Positions 50,349-59,564 are shown, counted from the stretch's first letter. The stretch: 64,000 nucleotides of DNA from Clostridia bacterium (GCA_017387685.1 JAFOEU010000032.1:1-64000); one strand, 5' to 3'. Notes: generated by a model not told the origin, from the sequence alone. Made by a program: numbers and translations.

Positions 50349-51671
50349 ATGGAAAAGAAAACAATAGGCAAGTTCATAGCCGTTTTGCGCAAGGCAAACG
50401 GTATGACGCAAAAGGATCTCGCTGACAGACTTTTCGTTTCTGATAAGACCGTCAGCCGCTGGGAGCGCGACGAGTGCGACCCCGATCTTTCACTTATCCC
50501 CGCAATCGCGGAGCTATTCGGGATCACGACGGATGAGCTGCTCCGAGGTGAGCGCAACAGCCTCGAAGCTACGATTACGGAAGAACCCAAGCCAAGTGCA
50601 AAAAGCGATAAGCAATTCAAAACGATGCTTCGCGCGAGAGTAAGGAAGTATAAGAATCTGTCGCTGATCTCGTTCGGCTTGATTTTTGCAGGATTGATAA
50701 CAGCGATAATATGCCATAATGTTTTTCACAAAGCTATTCTCGCAATCTGTCTTACTACATTATTTATTCTCTCGGGTGCTATCTCTCAATACATTTTCGG
50801 CGCAAATGCTTTTATTCCAAAAGATGAAGACGATGACGCTTACGAACAGCAAATAAATCAGGCTAATACAACAATCACGAAAATTGCCACCACAATTTAT
50901 TTTTTCGCCATTACCGTTTTCGCGTTTTGTTTCCCTCTTGCTTTTTCCCCTAAGAGAACATCGGTAGATATCAATGGAAATTACGTTCATCATTACTATC
51001 ATTCCGGAGATAACTGGCTTAATTGGGGTCTTTTCTGTGTCATTATCGGACTTACTGTGTGCGGATTGGCATATCTGCTTTTTATTAAGCCGAGATTGAT
51101 TAACAAGAGCATGATAACTGTTCCCCGAAACAAAGAGAACTTAATTAAATATCGCAGAAAACTGCTTGGAATAATTACAGCAATAAGCTGTGGAATACTG
51201 CTAATATTGATCGCCAGCGCTTTTATCCTCACACAAATAGGTCCAATGCCGTTTGTACACAAAGAAACTTATGAATCTCTCGATGAATTCAAAAACGCAA
51301 TGATCGAAGATCAACAAGAATTTCTTGAAGAATACCGTAATCTTCATTATATTGACAAAGACGGAAACACTGTCTATATGTATTCTGACACCCCTGATGA
51401 TTTTATGTTAAAGCAAAAAACCTTAACCGATTTCAGCGGCAACACAATACTTGAATACAGTTACAACTCTACGCTTTACAAAGACATCAGTTTTTCCAAC
51501 AAGGACGGCAGAACGCCGGTTACCGTCATCAAGAACGATGAATATAATAACGTACGTTCTAATTTAAACTACATTTTACAAGCAATTGTCATACTTATTG
51601 TCCTTGACGTCGGTATTAGCATAATAATTTTCTTTACTAAAGCCTACGGAAAAAAATCAAAGAAAATCTAA
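50349..51671 (+). CDS. XRE-family regulator fused to a membrane domain
   Basis: A 440-residue protein. An N-terminal Cro/CI helix-turn-helix (about 6-65, MTQKDLADRLFVSDKTVSRWE) is followed by a membrane domain with five to six helices (about 100-150, 175-245, 272-297, 408-430) and an extracytoplasmic segment (about 300-400) rich in charged and aromatic residues. Membrane-tethered XRE proteins are common in Clostridia and usually regulate nearby membrane or bacteriocin-resistance genes; no target is evident here. GGAGG lies seven bases before the ATG. A strong terminator follows. Confidence 0.85.
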   Translation: MEKKTIGKFIAVLRKANGMTQKDLADRLFVSDKTVSRWERDECDPDLSLIPAIAELFGITTDELLRGERNSLEATITEEPKPSAKSDKQFKTMLRARVRKYKNLSLISFGLIFAGLITAIICHNVFHKAILAICLTTLFILSGAISQYIFGANAFIPKDEDDDAYEQQINQANTTITKIATTIYFFAITVFAFCFPLAFSPKRTSVDINGNYVHHYYHSGDNWLNWGLFCVIIGLTVCGLAYLLFIKPRLINKSMITVPRNKENLIKYRRKLLGIITAISCGILLILIASAFILTQIGPMPFVHKETYESLDEFKNAMIEDQQEFLEEYRNLHYIDKDGNTVYMYSDTPDDFMLKQKTLTDFSGNTILEYSYNSTLYKDISFSNKDGRTPVTVIKNDEYNNVRSNLNYILQAIVILIVLDVGISIIIFFTKAYGKKSKKI

Positions 51672-51675
51672 AATC

Positions 51676-51707
51676 ACAGAGCACCGCAGGCGCGGTGCTC
51701 TGTTTTT
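51676..51707 (+). terminator. Terminator after the XRE gene
   Basis: ACAGAGCACCGC / GCGGTGCTCTGT (51676-51687 / 51692-51703), 12-base stem, then TTTTT. Confidence 0.9.
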
Positions 51708-51708
51708 A

Positions 51709-51996
51709 TCAAAAATATTCGTGCTTACAGTTAGGACATTTCGGATAATCGAAATCGCGGACCGTGCCGCATTCGGGGCAGGTCTGTTTCGGGGTCTCAT
51801 CGTCGAGCGTTTCGTTTTCCGCGAGGAAGAACTCGAGTTTTCTGCACTTGGGGCAAACGTATATCTGCACATTAAGTGCTCCCGACAAAAGATTCGGCAA
51901 GTCGCCGAGAACCCAGCCGGTCTTGCCGAGCTGAAGTCTCTCACGCGACAGATACTGCATATCCTCTCCGCAGCGGAGGCATTTCATCGTGTTCAT
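51709..51996 (-). CDS. Small zinc-ribbon protein
   Basis: A 95-residue protein with three CxxC-type clusters: CLRCGE at the start, CPKCRKLEFF in the middle, and CPECG plus CPNCKHEYF at the end. It resembles clostridial zinc-ribbon nucleic-acid-binding proteins of unknown role. It begins eight bases after the glnA stop and has no clear ribosome site, so it probably depends on translation of glnA. Of the two in-frame ATGs, codon 1 and codon 4, neither is favoured by sequence. Confidence 0.7.
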   Translation of the reverse strand: MNTMKCLRCGEDMQYLSRERLQLGKTGWVLGDLPNLLSGALNVQIYVCPKCRKLEFFLAENETLDDETPKQTCPECGTVRDFDYPKCPNCKHEYF

Positions 51997-52004
51997 GATT
52001 ACGA

Positions 52005-53429
52005 TTAAAGATTAAAATACTTATCAAACTCTGCGGGGTGCGGGATCTTGGACATCTCGCTGCACTCGGCGCGCTTGGTCTTGATGAAGTTCTTGATAAG
52101 CTCTTCGGGGAATACGCCGCCTGCGGTGAGGTAGTCGTGGTCATATTCGAGGGCGGTGAGAGCCTGCTCGAGCGAGGTGGGAAGTCCCTTGAGCTTTGCC
52201 TTCTCTTCCTCGGGGAGGTGGAAGAGGTTGAAGTCGTAGGGTCCCCAGCCTTCAGCGTGGGGATCGATCTTATTCTTGACACCGTCAAGACCCGCCATAA
52301 GGATCGCGGCGTAGCAGAAGTAGGGATTGCAGGTCGCGTCGGGGTTACGGAGCTCAAAGCGGCGCTTCTCGGGCGATTTTGCATAAGCGGGAATACGGAT
52401 GACCGCGCTTCTGTTAGAGGTCGCGTAGCCGACGGTTACGGGTGCCTCGAAGCCGGGAACGAGTCGCTTGAAGGAGTTGGTGCTGGGGTTGGTCAGTGCG
52501 CAGAGGGATGCGATATGCTTGAGAAGTCCACCCATAAAGTAATGCGCGGTCTCGGAAAGGTGCGCGTAGCCGTTATCGTCCGAGAATACGGGCTTGCCGT
52601 CCTTCATAAGGAGCATATGAACGTGCATTCCGCTTCCCGCCTCGCCGTAGATGGGCTTGGGCATAAAGGTTGCGGTCTTGCCGTACTTGAGTGCTGTGTT
52701 GTGGATGATGTACTTGATCATCATAGTAGCATCAGCCATATGTACTACCTCGCCGAGCTGGGGCTCGATCTCGAACTGACCGGATGCGGCAACCTCGGGG
52801 TGGTGATAGTTGATCTCGATGCCCATTTCCTTCATAAGAAGGCACATTTCGCTGCGTGCTTCATAGGAAATATCAAAGGGCTTTGCAATGTGATAATTCT
52901 TCTGCTTGGGAACTACGACGCCGAGGCCCTCGGTCGCGCTGTTCCAATAGGACTGCTTTGCGTCGATGGAGGCGCTGATCTCGTTACCGCTGACCTGCCA
53001 GCCTGCGCGGTCGAAGAGATAGAACTCGAATTCGGGAAGAATGAACATCTCGTCAGCGATGCCGCTCTTCTTCATTTCCGCAACTGCCGCCTTGATGATG
53101 TTTCTGGGGTACTGGGGCAGGGGGCGGTTTTCAGGTGTATCGATGATCATAGCGTTACCCGTCATCGAAAGGGTGGGGATGGAACAGAAGGGGTCGATGA
53201 CTGCGGTGTCGGGGTCGGGGATGAATACCATATCGCTCTTCTCTACCACAGCGTAGCCGTAGTTGGACGCGTCAAAGCCGATGCCGCTCTTCATGGTGTC
53301 CTCGGAGAAGTTAGCCGCGGGAATGGATACGTGACGGTACTGACCGTTGATATCGACCATCTTGAAGTCGATCATCTTTATACCGTTTTCTTCGATCATC
53401 TGAATGATGTCTTTTACGTTCTTACTCAT
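52005..53429 (-). CDS. glnA: Glutamine synthetase, type I
   Basis: A 474-residue enzyme that condenses glutamate, ammonia and ATP. Family blocks are GFDASNYGYAVVEKSDM, PEFEFYLFD, the GSGMHVHMLL ATP/metal site, NPSTNSFKRLVPGFEAP, and RIPAYAKSPEKRRFELR. The adenylylation-loop tyrosine of proteobacterial GlnA is replaced by Phe (NLFHLPEEE), so control by adenylylation is not expected. GGAGG lies six bases before the ATG. No glnR gene or nitrogen riboswitch is visible nearby. The leader is about 25 bases. Confidence 0.96.
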   Translation of the reverse strand: MSKNVKDIIQMIEENGIKMIDFKMVDINGQYRHVSIPAANFSEDTMKSGIGFDASNYGYAVVEKSDMVFIPDPDTAVIDPFCSIPTLSMTGNAMIIDTPENRPLPQYPRNIIKAAVAEMKKSGIADEMFILPEFEFYLFDRAGWQVSGNEISASIDAKQSYWNSATEGLGVVVPKQKNYHIAKPFDISYEARSEMCLLMKEMGIEINYHHPEVAASGQFEIEPQLGEVVHMADATMMIKYIIHNTALKYGKTATFMPKPIYGEAGSGMHVHMLLMKDGKPVFSDDNGYAHLSETAHYFMGGLLKHIASLCALTNPSTNSFKRLVPGFEAPVTVGYATSNRSAVIRIPAYAKSPEKRRFELRNPDATCNPYFCYAAILMAGLDGVKNKIDPHAEGWGPYDFNLFHLPEEEKAKLKGLPTSLEQALTALEYDHDYLTAGGVFPEELIKNFIKTKRAECSEMSKIPHPAEFDKYFNL

Positions 53430-53459
53430 TTTAGTGCCTCCGTATTTTTGGATGATAAT

Positions 53460-53488
53460 ATAATACTACAAAATCGGTAAAAAATCAA
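53460..53488 (-). promoter_or_regulatory. Promoter of glnA
   Basis: Minus strand TTGATT (53488-53483), 17 bases, TATTAT (53465-53460). Confidence 0.6.
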
Positions 53489-53505
53489 TAGAAAAGTGAT
53501 ATTTT

Positions 53506-54897
53506 TTACTCAAACATCATATTTTCTACGAACAGATCGGTGAAATATTTGTTCGCCGAAAGATCGACGTAATTTATCATTTTGGTCAAGCTGTCGAGAT
53601 CGTTTTCCTCGATAGCATACTTTACCGTTCCCTGCAGACTGCTGTTATTAAGCGCGACGGTTTTGCCCGCGAGATCGCGCGGGAGGAGTCCGCTGTTTAC
53701 GGCATTACCTATATTGATCTTACTTGAAAATCCGCCCGAGATATACATGTGGGAAATATCGTCGAAGTCAACTCCCTCGGTCTTCATCAGCGAAAGGATA
53801 GCCGAGCATACCGCGGATTTGGCAAGCTGATACTGTCTTACATCATCTGTGGAGAGATATACTCCGTCGGCGAGCTCGTAATCGTCGTCCATATAGCCCG
53901 TTTCGTCGATTATTTCGTTGCGAAGGAGCTCGGTGATTATATCGATCAGACCCGTTCCGCATATGCCGACGGCTTTTTCGTCTGCAATCGTCTGATAGGT
54001 GGCGCTGCCGTAGTCAAGACGGAAGGAATAAATCGCGCCCTTCGTTGCACTCATTCCGCAACTGATGTTCGCGCCCTCAAAGCAAGGTCCCGCGGCGGCG
54101 GCGGTAGCAACACCCGATTTATTCGAGAACAATACTACCTCCGCATTCGTTCCGAGGTCGACGAGGAGATCGTACTTCCCTTCCTCGGGCACACCGACAA
54201 GTCCAAGTCCCGCAACGATATCCGCGCCGACGAACGAGGCGACGGACGGGAGAGATATTACTGTCTTTACGCCGCAAATACCGATCGACTCTGCCTGCTC
54301 CGTTTTACTTTCAAGAAATACGGGAGTGTACGGTGCGACTCCGATGGACGACGGATCTATGCCGAAGAGCGTGTGAAGCATAGTGACGTTTGCGGAAACG
54401 TACATATTCTCCACGCATCCGACGTTAAATTCCGCAATCATTCGGTTGATTTCATTTATGAGAACTGTTTGAAGCTCTTTTACCGAGTTCTTTTGGCAAT
54501 AATCAATACGCGTGATAACGTCCGCGCCGTATGCTCTTTGGGGATTGGTCGCCGTTATGACTTTTACGGTCTTTTTCTCATCGAGCGAAACAAGGGCTAG
54601 GGCAAGGGTTGTCGTTCCAATATCGAGCGCGAAGCAGAGCTTTCCAGAAGCCGAACCGCTTTCGCTGATGCCGGTTTCGGAAATTATCGCGCTCTTTTCA
54701 TAGGTTTCAACCTCAATGTCGGACTCGATAATATATCTGCACGCGAGCTTTTCCTCGCCGCAGACCTTGACCTTGCATTTGCCGCAGGTGCCTCTGCCGC
54801 CGCAAGGCTTTTCAATATCGAGTAAATCCGAGAGGACCGTACCTGCGGGCGCAAGTACGGTCTTTCCGTTTATTGTAACTTTAAACTGCTTGTTCAT
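53506..54897 (-). CDS. RACo-type corrinoid activator (2Fe-2S ferredoxin plus ASKHA domain)
   Basis: A 463-residue protein. An N-terminal ferredoxin domain carries the cluster pattern CGGRGTCGKC ... LAC (about 31-53), and the rest is the DUF4445/ASKHA ATPase fold, with DIGTTTLALALV, VDLGTNAE and SGGFSSKINIG. Such proteins reductively reactivate oxidised Co(II) corrinoid proteins using ATP. The operon encodes a corrinoid protein, which supports the role. The ATG at 54897 follows GGAGAATAAA, with the ribosome site inside the upstream gene's last codons. It is the last gene of the operon. Confidence 0.9.
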   Translation of the reverse strand: MNKQFKVTINGKTVLAPAGTVLSDLLDIEKPCGGRGTCGKCKVKVCGEEKLACRYIIESDIEVETYEKSAIISETGISESGSASGKLCFALDIGTTTLALALVSLDEKKTVKVITATNPQRAYGADVITRIDYCQKNSVKELQTVLINEINRMIAEFNVGCVENMYVSANVTMLHTLFGIDPSSIGVAPYTPVFLESKTEQAESIGICGVKTVISLPSVASFVGADIVAGLGLVGVPEEGKYDLLVDLGTNAEVVLFSNKSGVATAAAAGPCFEGANISCGMSATKGAIYSFRLDYGSATYQTIADEKAVGICGTGLIDIITELLRNEIIDETGYMDDDYELADGVYLSTDDVRQYQLAKSAVCSAILSLMKTEGVDFDDISHMYISGGFSSKINIGNAVNSGLLPRDLAGKTVALNNSSLQGTVKYAIEENDLDSLTKMINYVDLSANKYFTDLFVENMMFE

Positions 54898-54898
54898 T

Positions 54899-55453
54899 TT
54901 ATTCTCCATCGGGCGTGAACAGTACCGCGCCGAAATAGGTGACGGTATTCTGACCGTTGATGTACTTCATACCGGCAGATTTCGCGAGCTCGTTGACGTT
55001 GACGCAGTATGCCTCAAGCGACGCCATAGCGAGCTCGGGGAAACGGCAAGGCTCACCCGTGCGCTTGGCGCAGACCTTGCAAACTCCGCAGGCTCCGACA
55101 CCGAGATGAAGAGCGTTATTGATCCCCATCTCGCCAAAAGCAGAGCGGAGATTTTGCGATATCGGACGGAAGTTCTGCTTTGCCTCCGTCATTCCTTCGA
55201 TATCAAAGCTGTCTTCAAGCTGTGATACCGTCTGATAAACCAAAGCGTATTTATAATTCTTTAACTGCGCTGTAAGAACTTCAACTTCGCCTACGTCGGG
55301 CGGGCACATATAGCACTTTCCGCACATTCCGCATCCGTTTGAGAGGCAGATGTCGCGAAACACGCGATCGGTCTTTATCTCATCTGCGCGGATAACGTTC
55401 GCTTTGAACGCGCCGAGGGCGAGTGCCTTATCAATTAAGATCTTATTTTCCAT
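54899..55453 (-). CDS. DUF2284 cysteine-rich metal-binding protein
   Basis: About 184 residues. It has an N-terminal cysteine cluster (CLSNGCGMCGKCYMCPP, about 36-52) and a second (GVGACGVCKVCAKRTGEPC, about 118-136), as in DUF2284 predicted metal-binding proteins often encoded with corrinoid methyltransferases. Four to eight cysteines could bind an iron-sulfur cluster. The start is uncertain: the ATG at 55453 overlaps the upstream stop, and another in-frame ATG is at 55459; neither has a strong site. It overlaps the RACo gene's ribosome site. Confidence 0.82.
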   Translation of the reverse strand: MENKILIDKALALGAFKANVIRADEIKTDRVFRDICLSNGCGMCGKCYMCPPDVGEVEVLTAQLKNYKYALVYQTVSQLEDSFDIEGMTEAKQNFRPISQNLRSAFGEMGINNALHLGVGACGVCKVCAKRTGEPCRFPELAMASLEAYCVNVNELAKSAGMKYINGQNTVTYFGAVLFTPDGE

Positions 55454-56456
55454 AATATTCATTACTTGCCGCAAAGAATGCGTCGATGTTCTCCCACGGA
55501 GTCATAGGAGGTACGTCACAGCCGGTCGAGAGGACGAAATTCGGGTACTTCGAGCATCTCTCGAGAAGCGCAAGTGTTTCCGAGCGTACCTTTTCGGGAG
55601 TGCCGAGACGAAGCGTTCCCGCGGGATCTATATTACCCATTACTACTGTATCGGCGGGAATATTCGGAATGATATCCTTTTCCATATCGACAGAGTTGCC
55701 GAAATGGTATGCGGCACAGCCCGTGGTCAGGATCGAATCGAGCATCCTCGGCACGTTATCGCCGCAGTTATGGTAAATGACCGCAAAATCGTCGGTCTGC
55801 ACAGCGTCTACGATCTTTTTGACGTAGGGCGATCCGAATTCCTCCTCGAGCGTCGGGGAAAGCAGACCCGCTACGGGCTCTGCCATAACGATTCCGTTTG
55901 CTCCCGCGGCTTTGTATGCCTTGGCGTATTCGCAAAGGAATTCGGTGACCTTTTCAAGCACCGTGTGCACCATATCGGGATCATCGTAGCAATCCATCAT
56001 TATCTCGGTCACGTCAAGCAGACGCGCCGCGAGGGAGAAAGGTCCGATCATACCCGCGAGCACGGGGCGGTCGGTTATCTCCGCGGATGCATTTTTGATG
56101 GCATCGAGATATATCTGCGTTCTGCCGCTTCCGACAGCCGGAACTACGAGTGCCTCGGCTTCGTCCATATCATTGACTATTCTGCCCTTGACGGTGGGAA
56201 CCTCTTCATCGGATACAACAATCTTTGCTCCAAAACATTCAGCCTCGAGGGAAAGATCCATAAAGCTGACAGATGCCGCAGAGTTTGTTTTATCTGCAAC
56301 CGCCTTCATTCCCTTTGCCTGAAGCTCGCCCGACGAAATCAACTCGCGGACGGTGATGCCAAGTAGGCTGACGCAGGGAAAGGAAAGTATCGGGATGGGA
56401 TTCTTCGCGCCCGTGCCTTTAAGCGACGCGATCCATTCTTTCATATTATAATTCAT
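55443..56456 (-). CDS. UroD-superfamily methyltransferase, MtaA/CmuA-like
   Basis: A 337-residue TIM-barrel protein of the uroporphyrinogen-decarboxylase superfamily. Of the three in the operon it best keeps the zinc-thiolate motif of methylcobamide methyltransferases: HxC in IYHNCGDN, and a late Cys in STGCDVPP. GNIDPAGTLRLGTPE is also typical. It probably moves a methyl group between the corrinoid protein and an acceptor such as a thiol or tetrahydrofolate, which is inference. AGAGGA before the ATG supports the start. It overlaps the DUF2284 gene. Confidence 0.85.
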   Translation of the reverse strand: MNYNMKEWIASLKGTGAKNPIPILSFPCVSLLGITVRELISSGELQAKGMKAVADKTNSAASVSFMDLSLEAECFGAKIVVSDEEVPTVKGRIVNDMDEAEALVVPAVGSGRTQIYLDAIKNASAEITDRPVLAGMIGPFSLAARLLDVTEIMMDCYDDPDMVHTVLEKVTEFLCEYAKAYKAAGANGIVMAEPVAGLLSPTLEEEFGSPYVKKIVDAVQTDDFAVIYHNCGDNVPRMLDSILTTGCAAYHFGNSVDMEKDIIPNIPADTVVMGNIDPAGTLRLGTPEKVRSETLALLERCSKYPNFVLSTGCDVPPMTPWENIDAFFAASNEYYGK

Positions 56457-56473
56457 ATCGAAATCCTCTGAAA

Positions 56474-57595
56474 TTAAATTCGGATATTCTTAATCTCTTC
56501 AGCGTAATACTGAACGAGCTCAAATTTTGAGCCGGGCATGAGTCTGTGGTCGGGGCAAGGGATGAAGCCGCCGAGGTCAAAAAGACGCTTGATGCGTTCG
56601 ATCTCTACGTCGACAGCCTGCTTATCCTTGCGGAAAGCGGTCTTATCCATACCGCCGACACCGAGAATCTCCTTGCCGTACTTCTTACGCGCAGGCTCGA
56701 ACTGATCGCCCCACGTTCCAATCTCGATCGGGAACAAGACGTTTACGCCCGTTTCAAGCCAAGTGGGGATGAGCTTTTCGGTGACTCCGTCGCAGTCGAG
56801 GGAGATGATGTCGATGCCGTGCTTATGTAAGAGATCATTACGCTTTTTATAGTGCTTGCGGCAAAGCTCGTCGAAGATTTCGGGAGAAAGGAGCGGTCCG
56901 CTCTTATAGCAGATATCCTCCCAATAATGACCGAAATCAAACTGAGCTCCCGTAGCAAGTGCCGCCTCTACGCACTTATACTGCATTTCGGCATAGGTAT
57001 CAACTATTTCGGAGAAGAGCTCCTCATCCTCATCATAGATGAGATAGCTCATACCCATAACGGTGGTTATATCTCTTATATGTCCCATAACGCTGCCGAC
57101 GTGGATTCCTATCGGAATATCGGTCGCGCGGGTTTCGTTAAATTTCTTTAAAGCCTCGGTGTTGACTCTTTCAGGTGAGTATTGCATTTTCGGCTTGAAA
57201 AGAGTTTCAAAAGCCTCACGGTCCTTGAGAAGATAATCATCTTCGGAAGGAATAGATACCACTCCCGGCTTGATGCGCTCAATAACACCGTTAGAAGTCA
57301 AGACTCTCTGCGTACCGTCGGGGAAGGTTTCAAGGACCTCTCGCTTAAACCGCGGCGAAAGACCGTTGTTCGTTCCAACGGTATTGTACCAGTTACAGTC
57401 CCAACCGATGATCTTATCAAGCTCGCGCTGTTCGGGAGAGTTGTCACGAACGGCGGCTTTTGCCATTTCGGGTGTAATATGACCTTGACGAGCCCATTCA
57501 TCAAGAAGCTCTCGCCAATATCCGAAATGTACGGCGGGTATGCGGTCGGTATCCTTATAATGCAGGATATTCATACAACGTTCGCGTGTTGTCAT
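56474..57595 (-). CDS. UroD-superfamily protein, putative corrinoid methyltransferase (type 2)
   Basis: A 373-residue UroD-superfamily protein. The N-terminus (TTRERCMNILHYKDTDRIP) and the region LLSPEIFDELCRKHYKK are typical of family members in demethylation clusters. The zinc-motif position reads SLDCDG (Leu in place of the expected His), and a late motif reads FIPCPDHRLMPG. The metal site therefore differs from the MtaA-like paralogue. It may be the methyl-donor-side enzyme. AAAGGG lies upstream of the ATG. Confidence 0.82.
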   Translation of the reverse strand: MTTRERCMNILHYKDTDRIPAVHFGYWRELLDEWARQGHITPEMAKAAVRDNSPEQRELDKIIGWDCNWYNTVGTNNGLSPRFKREVLETFPDGTQRVLTSNGVIERIKPGVVSIPSEDDYLLKDREAFETLFKPKMQYSPERVNTEALKKFNETRATDIPIGIHVGSVMGHIRDITTVMGMSYLIYDEDEELFSEIVDTYAEMQYKCVEAALATGAQFDFGHYWEDICYKSGPLLSPEIFDELCRKHYKKRNDLLHKHGIDIISLDCDGVTEKLIPTWLETGVNVLFPIEIGTWGDQFEPARKKYGKEILGVGGMDKTAFRKDKQAVDVEIERIKRLFDLGGFIPCPDHRLMPGSKFELVQYYAEEIKNIRI

Positions 57596-57608
57596 ATTTT
57601 TATCCCTT

Positions 57609-58835
57609 TCAAATGCTATCGTAATATTTGTCGAGTACGTCGCTTACCGTTTGTGCCCAGAGTATCAGATTTTCGGGTCTGCCGGAAACTGTGCTGATAT
57701 CCTTGAGCACATAGTCATAAGCACAACCGTATTTAATACAAGCCTTGACGGTCTCCTCAACCTCGCGTCTTATGACATCGGGATCGGTGCTGATCGCGAC
57801 GTGCGCGGGATTCGGCTTTCTTGACAAAACGTAATCTCCGCCTATCTGTTCGGCGCATTTTTCAACGTTTGCCCAAGGTGAACAGCCAATCTTTCGCAGA
57901 TTTGGTATTTTTTTGAGCACGCCTATCTTATCGTCAAGCGGTTCGCAACAGCCGTAGTATGTATAAGTAAACCTTTCTGCAACAGAAAGCAGATAATTGA
58001 TTTCGAATTCCTCGAACATAGCGGGCGAGATGACGCCAAAGGTCTGCGCCATACTGCGACACCACGTTGCCTTTAAGCCTTCCCGAGCCAAGCCGGATAC
58101 TTCTCCCGGTGTGCAATGAAGCGACGGCGTCGGGCAGACGTCGAGATGCTTTTCCACGAAATCAAGCTCTGCGTGAGCTGCGGAAACGTATCTTTTAATT
58201 ATCTCGTGCAAGTATTCGGGGCGGTCGTACATATCCATCAGAATCGGCTCAACGCCGCGAAGGCGCGTGATCTTATCCCACGGCGCAAAATAAAAGTAGT
58301 CATAGCCATAAAGCTTGACAGGGATCACATCGCCAAGCAGATCGGTATAAAGCTCCACTCTTGCGGCGTCCTTGTCGGGGCGGAGCGTAAGAATGGGGTC
58401 GTGCAGCTTTTGGAGGGCGGATTCATCTTCAAGGACATCCTCGAATTCGCGTGAAACGATATTGTTGATCGCATCGGTACGCTTTAAACCGACCGTTACG
58501 GGATTAAGTCCTATACCGGTCGAATCAACAGCACGCTTCAGGCGAAATACGGGTTCATAAAGATTATCTGCCTTGAAATGCTCGATATAGTAGATGGCTT
58601 TTCTGAAATAAAGCTCGGTATTCCGCGCATCCTTATCCTCACACACACAGGTAAGCTCGCCGCCCGAGTTCATTTGATACCACGGGATCTCATCAAGAAT
58701 GACCGAAGGTCTTCCCTGCTTCAGATCATTGGTGTCCCTGAAACGGCGAACCATTTTCTCCTGCTTTTCGCTGCAGACCAGCTCCATATATCGCTTTGCA
58801 AGCTCTCTGACTATTGCTTTATCTTGAACAGTCAT
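57609..58835 (-). CDS. UroD-superfamily protein, putative corrinoid methyltransferase (type 3)
   Basis: A 408-residue divergent UroD-superfamily protein. The C-terminal barrel carries TYYGCCEPLDDK and KIGCSPWANVEKCAE, and ends with a KPNPAHVA block seen in this subgroup. The expected His-x-Cys reads YGC-C. The N-terminal 90 residues (RRFRDTNDLKQGRPSVILDE) resemble other demethylase-cluster members. Substrate is unknown. It follows the corrinoid protein gene by 36 bases, making it the best candidate for the substrate-specific enzyme. Confidence 0.8.
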   Translation of the reverse strand: MTVQDKAIVRELAKRYMELVCSEKQEKMVRRFRDTNDLKQGRPSVILDEIPWYQMNSGGELTCVCEDKDARNTELYFRKAIYYIEHFKADNLYEPVFRLKRAVDSTGIGLNPVTVGLKRTDAINNIVSREFEDVLEDESALQKLHDPILTLRPDKDAARVELYTDLLGDVIPVKLYGYDYFYFAPWDKITRLRGVEPILMDMYDRPEYLHEIIKRYVSAAHAELDFVEKHLDVCPTPSLHCTPGEVSGLAREGLKATWCRSMAQTFGVISPAMFEEFEINYLLSVAERFTYTYYGCCEPLDDKIGVLKKIPNLRKIGCSPWANVEKCAEQIGGDYVLSRKPNPAHVAISTDPDVIRREVEETVKACIKYGCAYDYVLKDISTVSGRPENLILWAQTVSDVLDKYYDSI

Positions 58836-58871
58836 AGCAATTACCTTCCGAATACGGAATGAAGAATTATC

Positions 58872-59504
58872 TTATTTGCAGAATTCAACAGCTGCGTCTG
58901 CAGCGCTTGCGGCGTCAACGGTATATACGTCCGCGCCGATCTTCTTGCAGTATTCCTCGCTTACAGGAGCACCGCCGATCATGATCTTGACCTTATCGCG
59001 GATGCCTGCCTCCTCAGCCTTCTTTACCACCTCTTCCATAACGCTCATAGTGGTGGTGAGAAGGGCGGAACAGCAGATGACCTGACAGTTCTGCTCGATG
59101 GCGGTCTGAACGAAGGTTTCAGGAGAAACGTCGGTGCCAAGATCAACGACCTCAAGGCCCTTGCCCTCCATCATCATCTTAACAAGGTTCTTGCCGATAT
59201 CGTGAAGGTCGCCCTGAACAGTGCCGATGCAAACCTTGCCCGTTGCCTTGACGCCCTCTGCGGCAAGAAGTGGCTTGATGATCTGAACGCCCATATTCAT
59301 TGCGCGAGCGGCAACGAGAACCTCGGGAACGTAGATCTCGTTATTCTTGAACTTTTCGCCAACAATATTCATACCTGCAAGCAGACCTTCATTAAGAATC
59401 TGCTCGGGATTGATGCCCTGTTCTACTGCCTGAGTGACAAGCTCCTTGACAATCTTCGCTTTACCCTTTTGAAGATTTTCGCAAATTTCAACTAAAATGC
59501 TCAT
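58872..59504 (-). CDS. Corrinoid (B12-binding) methyl-carrier protein, MtaC/MtbC type
   Basis: A 210-residue protein: an N-terminal four-helix cap (about 1-85) and a Rossmann-like B12-binding domain with the cobalt-ligand motif GDLHDIG (about 108-114), GTDVSPETFV, and the C-terminal GGAPVSEEYCKKIGAD. It carries the methyl group between methyltransferases. GGAGG lies upstream of the ATG. It is the first gene of the six-gene operon, so its expression leads the pathway. Confidence 0.95.
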   Translation of the reverse strand: MSILVEICENLQKGKAKIVKELVTQAVEQGINPEQILNEGLLAGMNIVGEKFKNNEIYVPEVLVAARAMNMGVQIIKPLLAAEGVKATGKVCIGTVQGDLHDIGKNLVKMMMEGKGLEVVDLGTDVSPETFVQTAIEQNCQVICCSALLTTTMSVMEEVVKKAEEAGIRDKVKIMIGGAPVSEEYCKKIGADVYTVDAASAADAAVEFCK

Positions 59505-59528
59505 TGTATTTTCCTCCGTAAAAACACC

Positions 59529-59548
59529 TGCGCCTTAAATACGGCGCA
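59529..59548 (-). other. Leader hairpin before the corrinoid protein gene
   Basis: TGCGCC / GGCGCA (minus strand) with an 8-base loop, then GGTGTTTTTACGGAGG. A short terminator-like or ribosome-site-adjacent hairpin. The leader (about 55 bases) is too short for a cobalamin riboswitch. Confidence 0.45.
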
Positions 59549-59564
59549 ATAATATACATGTTAT

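Noticed and set aside
50204..50425. Small plus-strand frame overlapping the start of the XRE gene
   Set aside because: It spans the -10 region and the real ribosome site, has a skewed composition and no recognisable protein features.
52038..53480. Plus-strand open frame opposite glnA
   Set aside because: Shadow of glnA; no ribosome site and no recognisable protein family.
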